Below, one piece after another: positions 1-6,655 of a DNA stretch of 64,000 nt (positions are counted from its first letter, which is position 1; the number at the start of each line of letters is the position of its first letter). The position numbers were made by a program, and so were the translations under genes. This DNA is from Chloracidobacterium sp. (GTDB lineage Bacteria; Acidobacteriota; Blastocatellia; Pyrinomonadales; Pyrinomonadaceae). The notes under the pieces were generated by a model that did not search any database, had not been told where the DNA came from, and worked only from the letters and a program-made list of their open reading frames with translations. Location of the stretch: contig JADJXP010000001.1 in NCBI GenBank assembly GCA_016715795.1, forward strand, positions 124,001-188,000, given 5' to 3'.

Positions 1-1247
1 CTTCGACGGATGTACCAATTGCGGTCGCTCGAACGAAATACGCCGAGGTCGGCCTTACCATCACCGTCAAAATCAAGGTCCGTCGGCCCTGCAGCGACCT
101 CGTCTGCCAATGTGATACGGGCTATGCGATTGCGCGTTTGCCCATCAACTGATACAAACGAGCCGCCTACAAAGTACTTGCCGTCGCCGAGAGGGTCCAG
201 AAATGCGGGACCATTGAAGCTGGACGCCGTCGTGCCGACGATCATGTCGCGAAACGTCGGGTCGAGCGTGCCGTCCGCGTTCAGGCGGGCCATATTCATT
301 CGGTTTTGACCATTGACTGTCGGGAAGGCTCCCGCGATCAGGAGCTTTCCGCTGGGCAGGATCTCGGCCGCGTAAATGCCCGGATTGGTTCCCGGCCCAA
401 ATGCAACGGACGCAAATGTTGTATCCAGCGAAGCGTTACTGTTGAGACGAGCAATGTAATTCCTGCCTGTCTCCCCGCCGAGGCCCTGCACAGTGCCGGC
501 CACATAGATCTTACCGTCAGGTAGCGGGACCATATCGTAAAAGGTTCCCGTGCCGGATATGGTAGGTGGCTGAAACGCGGTATCGACCGATCCGTCGAGG
601 TTCAACCGCATAATGCCGCGTCGAGTCGAGCCATTCACCGTGGTGAACCCGCCGATGACATACATCTTATTAGAGGCCGCATCGTATACGACCTTGCTTG
701 CAATACTATTCAATTCGGGCTCGACAAATGTGTTGTCGATCGACCCGTTAGTATTCAGTCTATAAACGCCCCACGAGATCGCGCTGCTGATACCGAGAAC
801 GATCTTTCCGTCCGGCATCAGGGCTCCGCGGCCCACGCCGTTACCGGACGTGATCCCGGCATCAAAAGTAGCGTCCACGGTAAAGTCTGCGTTCAGTCGC
901 GCAACGCGCCGCCGAGTAAGGCCTCCGACGAGGTCAAAACCACCGGTGATAACAAACTTGCCGTCCGGAAGCGGAATGATCTGGTTAACGATGCCGCTTG
1001 GATTCGGTGAGACAAACGTCGCATCGCGCGTGCCGTCGGAATTTAGCCTCGCCAGATAGCCGGTGGTCACGTTCCCGATCTTGGTCACATTGCCGCAAAT
1101 GAGGATCTTGCCGTCAGGTAGTTTATGAGCCTGATATACCGGCAGGTCGGCGTTCGGATTAAATGCATCAAGCGTCTGTGACACCGCCGTTGCCGCTGCC
1201 AGGGCAACAATTGCCACTATACTGATCAACACCGCTTTCTTCTTCAT
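1..1247 (-). CDS. secreted delta-60 repeat protein, partial
   Basis: Reading the minus strand from the ATG at 1247 gives an open frame to the window edge (415 residues, C-terminus missing). It opens with a Sec signal peptide (MKKKAVLISIVAIVALAAA, then AVSQ). Next come about seven repeats of roughly 55 residues of the form ARLN-x-DG-x-x-D-x-TF followed by LPDGK, which is the delta-60 beta-propeller pattern. At the edge the frame reads DFDGDGKADLGVFRSSDRNW, an FG-GAP/VCBS-like calcium-binding repeat. This repeat combination is common in large surface proteins of Acidobacteria and Bacteroidetes; the function of this one is unknown. Location is probably extracellular or outer surface. The family call is firm; full length and role cannot be judged. 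Confidence 0.85.
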   Translation of the reverse strand, partial: MKKKAVLISIVAIVALAAATAVSQTLDAFNPNADLPVYQAHKLPDGKILICGNVTKIGNVTTGYLARLNSDGTRDATFVSPNPSGIVNQIIPLPDGKFVITGGFDLVGGLTRRRVARLNADFTVDATFDAGITSGNGVGRGALMPDGKIVLGISSAISWGVYRLNTNGSIDNTFVEPELNSIASKVVYDAASNKMYVIGGFTTVNGSTRRGIMRLNLDGSVDTAFQPPTISGTGTFYDMVPLPDGKIYVAGTVQGLGGETGRNYIARLNSNASLDTTFASVAFGPGTNPGIYAAEILPSGKLLIAGAFPTVNGQNRMNMARLNADGTLDPTFRDMIVGTTASSFNGPAFLDPLGDGKYFVGGSFVSVDGQTRNRIARITLADEVAAGPTDLDFDGDGKADLGVFRSSDRNWYIRR

Positions 1248-1371
1248 GTCTTGAGTCCTCCGTTGAAAAATAGTTGTCTTTGCATCTATATGCGGAAAAA
1301 CTGTCGAAACCACGACAAGATTTTTGTTCGCGATGTCGTACTCTTTTCCGGTAATGTCTTAATTTGGATAT

Positions 1372-1428
1372 ATTCGTGCATTCGTGGCCAACTCTTTTGA
1401 ACGCGTACTTAGCCACGAATGCACGAAT
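1372..1428. repeat. 17-bp perfect inverted repeat
   Basis: ATTCGTGCATTCGTGGC at 1372-1388 is followed, after a 23-base loop, by its exact reverse complement at 1412-1428. It lies between the divergent delta-60 and DUF1697 genes. There is no T-run, so it is not a classic terminator. Words of the ATTCGTG...TTCGTGGC type recur between genes in genomes of this kind, so it is more likely a dispersed palindromic element than an operator. Confidence 0.7.
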
Positions 1429-1449
1429 TACGACACTATCTATTTTCCT

Positions 1450-1977
1450 ATGCGGTATATCGCTCTGCTCCGCGGCATCAATGTCGGCGGAAACACGATG
1501 ATAAAAATGTCAGAGTTGGTGGCCCTATTCGAATCGCTTGGATTCGTCGGGTTAAAGACATACATCAATAGCGGCAACATTAGGTTCGATTCACCAAAGG
1601 TCGCCGAAGAAAAGATTGTCGGAAAGATCGAAAAGGCACTAGAAGGGCGCTTTGGCCGGGCGATCTCGGTGATGGTTAGGGAACAAAGCGCGATCCGCGA
1701 GATACTCGCCGCGAATCCATTCGAAGGGCAGTTTGAGAGCCATAAGGAAATGCACGTGCTCTTTCTTAAGGAAAAAATGCCGGCGGATAGGGTTAGTGAA
1801 TTGATGGACTCAGCACCGCCTCAGGAGCGTTTTGCTGTTCGGGGCAGAGAGATCTACTGCCATCTGCCGATGGGCGTGGCTGACAGCTATCTCGGCAGAG
1901 GACAGTTTGAGAAGAAACTAAAGGTTTCGGTGACGGCTCGCAATTGGCGAACTGTCGAAACCCTGGCAAATCTTTGA
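1450..1977 (+). CDS. DUF1697 family protein
   Basis: The 175-residue product begins MRYIALLRGINVGGN, the hallmark start of DUF1697 proteins, and carries the conserved LGF..LKTYINSGN stretch near residues 28-48. This length fits the family (about 180). A longer frame opens at 1384, but its extra 22 residues are encoded by the inverted repeat just upstream and do not belong to the family, so the ATG at 1450 is preferred. Function is unknown; the protein is cytoplasmic with no signal or membrane segment. It converges on the methyltransferase gene, with 8 bases between the stops. Confidence 0.85.
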   Translation: MRYIALLRGINVGGNTMIKMSELVALFESLGFVGLKTYINSGNIRFDSPKVAEEKIVGKIEKALEGRFGRAISVMVREQSAIREILAANPFEGQFESHKEMHVLFLKEKMPADRVSELMDSAPPQERFAVRGREIYCHLPMGVADSYLGRGQFEKKLKVSVTARNWRTVETLANL

Positions 1978-1985
1978 GCCTCTGC

Positions 1986-3056
1986 CTACGGACGGGCTTC
2001 CAGGATCAGATTGAACGGCGTCTCAGTCGCACGACGAAAACTCGAGAAACCACCATTCAATGCCACGTCACGCAGTCGCGACTCACCGGCCTGGGCCCCG
2101 AGACCGAGGCCAACCTCCTGCGACCGCGACGCCGGCGTGCAGATGATCGTCGAAGCAGAATAGTAAACGCGGCCGACCGGATTATGATTGTCCTCGTGAC
2201 GGTCGTTGGCAAAGGGCTCGACTATCATCCACGTTCCATCATCCTTCAGTGCACCTTTTACATGCTCTGCCGCACCTACCGGGTCGCCCATGTCGTGCAA
2301 GCAGTCAAAGAATGTGACCAGGTCATAATCGGTCCCGGGAAAATCCTTTGACGCCGCCACTTCAAACCTGACCCGATCGCCTACGCCGGCGGCATCGGCC
2401 CGTTCGCGGGCCTGTTCTATCGACCTGTCGTGGTAGTCAAAGCCGATAAACTCGGAGTTCGGATATGCCTTAGCCATGATGATGGTCGATGCTCCAAGGC
2501 CGCAGCCCACGTCGGCTACCTTTGCCCCTGACTTGAGTTTCTCCTCGACCCCATCGAGCGCGGGTATCCACGAGCTGACCAGATGAGCATTGTAACCGGG
2601 CCTGAAGAATAGTTCCGTGCCGCAAAACAGGTCGGCATCGTGCTCGTGCCACCCAAGGCCTTCACCGGTCTTAAACCGCTCGACCATCTTGGGAACAGCC
2701 TTTAGTGCCGCAGCCGCAAGGACGAACGCTCCCGGAGCGTAGACGGGACTGGCATCACTCGTCATAATGAACGCCTGCTCATCCGTCATGTAGTAGGCGT
2801 CGTTCTCAGGGTCATAGCATACATAGCCGCTCGCCGCATTGGCATTGAGCCATTCGCGAATGTAGCGCTCGTTAGTGCCGGTTCGGCTTGCCAATTCTGC
2901 TGGCGTCACACGTTCGTTTGGCGTCCCCATCGCTCGGTAAAGGCCCAGCTTTTCGCCAATGATTATCGAGCCGGCACTGATCGTAGCTCCTACATCGGAC
3001 ACGAACCGCCCCAAAAGTTCGTTCAGTTTCTCTTCATTGATCTGAATATCGCTCAT
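1986..3056 (-). CDS. class I SAM-dependent methyltransferase with N-terminal winged helix
   Basis: 356 residues. Residues about 30-80 form a winged-helix/dimerisation region (VTPAELASRTGTNERYIREW) like that of O-methyltransferases and Rv2258c-type enzymes. From about residue 180 a Rossmann SAM-binding fold follows, with motif I VADVGCGLGAS and a later FFDCLHDMGDP stretch. The substrate cannot be told from sequence; small-molecule methylation is the family expectation, and it is not a DNA methylase. It is divergent from the kynurenine genes, sharing the 108-base gap, so co-regulation is possible. No unusual features. Confidence 0.8.
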   Translation of the reverse strand: MSDIQINEEKLNELLGRFVSDVGATISAGSIIIGEKLGLYRAMGTPNERVTPAELASRTGTNERYIREWLNANAASGYVCYDPENDAYYMTDEQAFIMTSDASPVYAPGAFVLAAAALKAVPKMVERFKTGEGLGWHEHDADLFCGTELFFRPGYNAHLVSSWIPALDGVEEKLKSGAKVADVGCGLGASTIIMAKAYPNSEFIGFDYHDRSIEQARERADAAGVGDRVRFEVAASKDFPGTDYDLVTFFDCLHDMGDPVGAAEHVKGALKDDGTWMIVEPFANDRHEDNHNPVGRVYYSASTIICTPASRSQEVGLGLGAQAGESRLRDVALNGGFSSFRRATETPFNLILEARP

Positions 3057-3135
3057 TTTTGCCCTCCCAAAAATGCGTTCGAGGTGCGTGAACGGTCCAC
3101 ACGCACCTGATTATCTGTAGTTGACCGTTTGGGTT

Positions 3136-3141
3136 TATAAT
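3136..3141 (+). promoter_or_regulatory. candidate -10 element of kynurenine cluster
   Basis: TATAAT stands 24 bases before the first ATG of the cluster (3165). A TTGACC at 3121 is too close to serve as its -35, and no good -35 is seen 16-18 bases upstream, so the promoter is tentative. It would give a leader of roughly 17 bases with a weak AAGGA ribosome site. Confidence 0.35.
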
Positions 3142-3164
3142 AGCGCCAAACACTCAACAAGGAT

Positions 3165-3689
3165 ATGCAGATCCGAAGGCCATTCAACTTCAACCAGTGG
3201 ATAGACGAGCATCGCCATCTGCTTAAGCCGCCGGTTGGGAATCAGTGTGTTTATGCGGACGATGATTTTATCGTGATGGTTGTTGGCGGGCCGAATTCGC
3301 GTAAGGATTATCATTGGGACGAGGGCGAGGAACTTTTTTATCAGCTCGAAGGCGATATAAAGGTGCAGATACAGGAAGACGGCAAGCCTGTCGAGGTGCC
3401 CATCCGCGAAGGCGAAATGTTTCTTTTGCCGCCGCGAATTCCGCACAATCCGATCCGCGGCGAGAATACGGTCGGACTCGTTATCGAGCGCAAACGCCGC
3501 GAGGGCGAACTCGACGGATTGATGTGGTTTTGCGAAAAGTGCAATAACAAGCTCTACGAAGAGTATTTCCAGCTTGGCGACATTACCACGCAGTTTCAGG
3601 GTGTTTTCAAAAGGTTCTACAGTGACGAAAGTCTCTGCACATGCAAAAACTGCGGTGCGGTGATGGAACCGCCGCCGGTCGTTAGCTAA
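3165..3689 (+). CDS. nbaC: 3-hydroxyanthranilate 3,4-dioxygenase
   Basis: Opens the aromatic ring of 3-hydroxyanthranilate to 2-amino-3-carboxymuconate semialdehyde (ACMS), the fourth step of tryptophan breakdown by the kynurenine route; cytoplasmic, non-haem Fe(II) cupin. 174 residues, the usual bacterial length. The iron ligands of the family are visible as H50, E56 (DYHWDEGEELFYQ) and H94 (PPRIPHNP), with R46 ahead of them. The C-terminal rubredoxin-like metal site of bacterial enzymes is present as C123/C126 and C160/C163. It is first in a same-strand run; the ACMS decarboxylase starts 6 bases after its stop and uses its product. The symbol haaO is equally used. High confidence. Confidence 0.95.
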   Translation: MQIRRPFNFNQWIDEHRHLLKPPVGNQCVYADDDFIVMVVGGPNSRKDYHWDEGEELFYQLEGDIKVQIQEDGKPVEVPIREGEMFLLPPRIPHNPIRGENTVGLVIERKRREGELDGLMWFCEKCNNKLYEEYFQLGDITTQFQGVFKRFYSDESLCTCKNCGAVMEPPPVVS

Positions 3690-3695
3690 ACCGCG

Positions 3696-4691
3696 ATGCT
3701 AAAGATAGACGTTCACACCCACATCCTCCCGCGCGATATCCCGCGCTGGAAGGACAGGTTCGGATATGGTGGCTTTATCTGGCTCGACCATTACAAGCCC
3801 TGCTGCGCTCGAATGATGCGTGACGACGGCGTTTCGTTTCGCGATATCGATTCTAATTGCTGGTCTGCCGAAAAGCGCATTGAGGAATGCGATGCGTCGG
3901 GCGTAACCGTTCAGGTCCTCTCGACCGTGCCCGTAATGTTCAGCTACTGGGCCGAGCCAGAGGACGGCGCCGAGATCGCGAGATTCCTCAACGACGACAT
4001 CGCTGAGGCTATCGGGAAGTTCCCGGAACGCTTCGTCGGCCTCGGAACTGTTCCGATGCAGGATCTTGACCTTGCGATCCGCGAGCTTGAGCGGTGTAAG
4101 GAAATCGGCCTCGTCGGCGTCGAGATAGGAACCAACGTAAATCAGCTGAATCTCGGTGAGCCTCAGTTCTTTGACTTCTTCGCCGCATGCGAGAGGCTCG
4201 GCATGGCGATCTTTGTCCATCCATGGGACATGATGGGTGAGCAGGACATGCAGAAATATTGGCTGCCATGGCTCGTCGGGATGCCGGCCGAGGTTTCGCG
4301 GGCGATCTGTTCGCTGATATTCTCCGGCACGCTCGAGCGGCTGCCAAATCTGCGTATCTGCTTCGCCCACGGCGGCGGAGCGTTTCCCGCAACGCTCGGC
4401 CGCATCGATCATGGCTTCAACGTCCGCCCCGACCTTTTCGTCGACAATCAGCACAGCCCTCGGAAATATCTGAGCCGGATGTACTTCGACTCGCTCGTCC
4501 ACGAGCCTGCGAAACTCGACTATCTCGTCAAACTTGTCGGAGCTGATCAGGTGATGCTCGGCAGTGACTATCCATTCCCGCTTGGCGAAGCCGAGCCCGG
4601 AAGGCTCATTGAATCAATGGATTATGACCAGTCGATCAAGGAAATGCTGCTCTACGGAGCGGCCCTTAACTGGTTGAATATCTCACAATAA
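3696..4691 (+). CDS. nbaD: 2-amino-3-carboxymuconate-6-semialdehyde decarboxylase (ACMSD)
   Basis: Amidohydrolase-fold zinc enzyme that decarboxylates ACMS to 2-aminomuconate semialdehyde, drawing the pathway away from spontaneous cyclisation to quinolinate. 331 residues, normal for ACMSD. The metal and catalytic residues are all seen: H7 and H9 (DVHTH), H175 (FVHPWD), H225 (FAHGGGAFP) and D291 (LGSDYPFP). Its substrate is the product of the gene just upstream. Other amidohydrolase_2 decarboxylases look similar, but the position next to the dioxygenase makes ACMSD the best call. The next metabolic gene is separated from it by a toxin-antitoxin pair. Confidence 0.93.
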   Translation: MLKIDVHTHILPRDIPRWKDRFGYGGFIWLDHYKPCCARMMRDDGVSFRDIDSNCWSAEKRIEECDASGVTVQVLSTVPVMFSYWAEPEDGAEIARFLNDDIAEAIGKFPERFVGLGTVPMQDLDLAIRELERCKEIGLVGVEIGTNVNQLNLGEPQFFDFFAACERLGMAIFVHPWDMMGEQDMQKYWLPWLVGMPAEVSRAICSLIFSGTLERLPNLRICFAHGGGAFPATLGRIDHGFNVRPDLFVDNQHSPRKYLSRMYFDSLVHEPAKLDYLVKLVGADQVMLGSDYPFPLGEAEPGRLIESMDYDQSIKEMLLYGAALNWLNISQ

Positions 4692-4693
4692 CT

Positions 4694-4728
4694 TTGACTT
4701 GACTAGCTAGTCTGACTAAGACCATAAT
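4694..4728 (+). promoter_or_regulatory. promoter and 12-bp palindromic operator of the Phd/VapC pair
   Basis: GACTAGCTAGTC at 4701-4712 is a perfect 12-bp palindrome. It overlaps a -35 TTGACT (4699-4704; a second copy at 4694-4699), which is spaced 18 bases from CATAAT at 4723-4728. The layout fits autorepression by a Phd-family antitoxin. A start point about 7 bases after the -10 would fall on the GTG start codon at 4735, implying a leaderless message. Confidence 0.55.
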
Positions 4729-4734
4729 CAAATT

Positions 4735-4956
4735 GTGAAAGTAAGCGTTTACGAGGCAAAATCCAAGCTCAGCCAGATGATCAATCGTGCCCTCGAAGGC
4801 GAAGAGGTCATTATCACTCGCAATGGTGAAGAGACCGTCCGACTGACCCCAGTCCCCAAAAAGAACAAGCGGGACTGGATCGGAATGTACGACGGACAGA
4901 TCCACATACATGACGATTTCGACGATCCGCTGCCGGAATTTGAAGAATACTCGTGA
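4735..4956 (+). CDS. Phd/YefM-family antitoxin
   Basis: 73 residues with the Phd/YefM N-terminal signature (KVSVYEAKSKLSQMINRAL, then GEEVIITRNGE), a DNA-binding dimer fold, and a short acidic C-terminal tail that would wrap the toxin. It starts with GTG. Its TGA overlaps the GTG of the downstream PIN toxin by four bases, the usual antitoxin-toxin arrangement. It is expected to neutralise the toxin and repress its own promoter through the palindrome just upstream. It sits inside the kynurenine cluster and has no metabolic role there. Confidence 0.88.
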   Translation: MKVSVYEAKSKLSQMINRALEGEEVIITRNGEETVRLTPVPKKNKRDWIGMYDGQIHIHDDFDDPLPEFEEYS

Positions 4957-5363
4957 GCATCCTCATCGACACGCACATACTGCTGTGGGCGGGCGGTATT
5001 GAAAGACGTCTTTCCACCGCAGCCCGTGGGCTCCTGGAAGATCCTGAACTACCGGTCTTTTTTTCGGCTGTCAGTGCGTGGGAGATAGCGATAAAATGGT
5101 CCAAAGGACGTTTGGATCTTCCCGGTCCGCCTTCTGAGATCGTTGATAATTTGGTTTCGGCTGCGGGCCTGACCAAGCTGGCAGTTACGCAGGACGACGC
5201 GTTGAGCGTCGCCGAGCTACCTTATCATCACAAGGACCCATTCGACCGGCTGTTGGTCGCCCAGGCACGTCGACACGGCCTTAGATTAATGACTGCCGAC
5301 CCGGCCCTTGAGCGATATGACGTTGATGTGATCGCTCTCTGGCTCAATGATGACGATGAATGA
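4953..5363 (+). CDS. VapC-type PIN-domain toxin
   Basis: 136-residue PIN-domain ribonuclease, most like VapC toxins paired with Phd-type antitoxins. Acidic active-site residues are visible: D6 (LIDTHILLW), the Glu in SAVSAWEIAIK, the Asp in DPFDRLLVAQA, and the Asp in LMTADPAL. It probably cleaves tRNA or rRNA when freed from the antitoxin. GTG start, overlapping the antitoxin stop. Its 3' end overlaps the kynureninase start by 17 bases, so toxin and metabolic gene appear to share a transcript. Confidence 0.88.
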   Translation: MSILIDTHILLWAGGIERRLSTAARGLLEDPELPVFFSAVSAWEIAIKWSKGRLDLPGPPSEIVDNLVSAAGLTKLAVTQDDALSVAELPYHHKDPFDRLLVAQARRHGLRLMTADPALERYDVDVIALWLNDDDE

Positions 5364-6621
5364 CCTTTGCCAGATAATGAACTCGGCAGAATCGGACACT
5401 CTTGATCCGCTTAAGAGTTTTCGCGACCGCTTTCATTTTCCTGAACCGGTGAACGGCATCGAGCCGATCTATTTTACCGGCAATTCGCTGGGGCTGATGC
5501 CTAAGAAGGCTCGTGAGTATGTCGAGCAGGAACTCGCCGACTGGCAGCGGCTGGCGGTCGAGGGACATCTGCATGCGCGAAAGCCGTGGCTGCCGTACCA
5601 CGAATTCCTGACCGAACAGATGGCGGCGATCATCGGCGCTCAGCCCGTCGAGACCGTGGTGATGAACTCGCTGACTGTCAATCTTCACCTGTTGCTTGTC
5701 TCGTTCTATCGGCCGACAGCCGAACGGCACAAGATCGTGATCGAAAAGGGTGCCTTCCCGTCAGACCGTTACGCGGTCGAATCGCAGATCAAGTTTCACG
5801 GCTTTGATCCGGCCACGTCGCTCATCGAGGTCGCACCGCGCGAGGGCGAATCGACCCTTCGGACTGAGGATATCATTGCACTGATCGAGCGCGAGGGCCG
5901 GTCAATAGCCACGATCATGTTCGGCGGTGTGAACTATTACACAGGCCAGGCATTTGATATGCGAGAACTTACTGCCGCCGGGCATCGCATCGGAGCGACG
6001 GTCGGATTTGATCTCGCCCACGCCGCGGGCAACATCGAGCTAAGAATGCACGACTGGGACGTGGATTTCGCGGCGTGGTGCTGTTACAAGTACCTGAACG
6101 CCGGCCCCGGCGCGGTAGCGGGCGTATTCGTTCATGAGCGGCACGCCGATCGTGCTGAAATACCACGTTTTGCGGGTTGGTGGGGCCACGACAAGGCGAC
6201 GAGATTCCAGATGGGGCCCGATTTTCATGTGCTTAGAGGCGCCGAGGGCTGGCAGCTCTCAAATCCACCGATCCTGCAGATGGCCGCTCTTAGAGCATCA
6301 CTCGAGGTATTCGCGGAGGCTGGTATGCAGGCGTTGATCGTTAAGTCGAGAAAGCTTACCGGCTATCTTGAAAGCCTCGTTCACGAGATCGGTGATGATC
6401 GGATATCAATTGTTACGCCTTCGGATCCCGCCCAGCGTGGCTGCCAGTTGTCGATACGCGTTCGTGGCGGCGACCGGACGCTGCACGAGAGGCTCACGCA
6501 GAATGCCGTTTACGCCGATTGGCGCGAGCCGGATGTAATCCGCGTAGCGCCGGTGTCGCTCTATAATTCGTTCGCGGATGTTTCTCGATTTTCGCAAATC
6601 CTTCGGTCGGCGCTAACCTAG
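5347..6621 (+). CDS. kynU: kynureninase
   Basis: PLP enzyme that cleaves 3-hydroxykynurenine (or kynurenine) to 3-hydroxyanthranilate (or anthranilate) and alanine. 424 residues. The Schiff-base lysine is K248 in CCYKYLNAGPG; the PLP-contacting stretch DLAHAAGN begins at D222. The N-terminal YFTGNSLGLMP is the kynureninase signature. ATG codons at 5347, 5350 and 5356 are all possible starts; all overlap the end of the PIN toxin gene, and no clear ribosome site is seen, so translational coupling is likely. It feeds the dioxygenase encoded at the head of the cluster. Confidence 0.95.
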   Translation: MMTMNDLCQIMNSAESDTLDPLKSFRDRFHFPEPVNGIEPIYFTGNSLGLMPKKAREYVEQELADWQRLAVEGHLHARKPWLPYHEFLTEQMAAIIGAQPVETVVMNSLTVNLHLLLVSFYRPTAERHKIVIEKGAFPSDRYAVESQIKFHGFDPATSLIEVAPREGESTLRTEDIIALIEREGRSIATIMFGGVNYYTGQAFDMRELTAAGHRIGATVGFDLAHAAGNIELRMHDWDVDFAAWCCYKYLNAGPGAVAGVFVHERHADRAEIPRFAGWWGHDKATRFQMGPDFHVLRGAEGWQLSNPPILQMAALRASLEVFAEAGMQALIVKSRKLTGYLESLVHEIGDDRISIVTPSDPAQRGCQLSIRVRGGDRTLHERLTQNAVYADWREPDVIRVAPVSLYNSFADVSRFSQILRSALT

Positions 6622-6655
6622 ACAAAGAACCGCGGAGAGATCGGGATAACCAGCC

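Noticed and set aside
1168..1416. 82-codon minus-strand frame over the start of the delta-60 gene
   Set aside because: Out of frame with the signal peptide and the repeats, which are clearly coded from 1247.
2470..2652. Small minus-strand frame inside the methyltransferase gene
   Set aside because: Alternative-frame shadow; no start signal or family.
3699..4502. 267-codon open frame opposite the ACMSD gene
   Set aside because: Antisense shadow of a well-supported enzyme; no family likeness, and such frames arise from GC-rich codon use.
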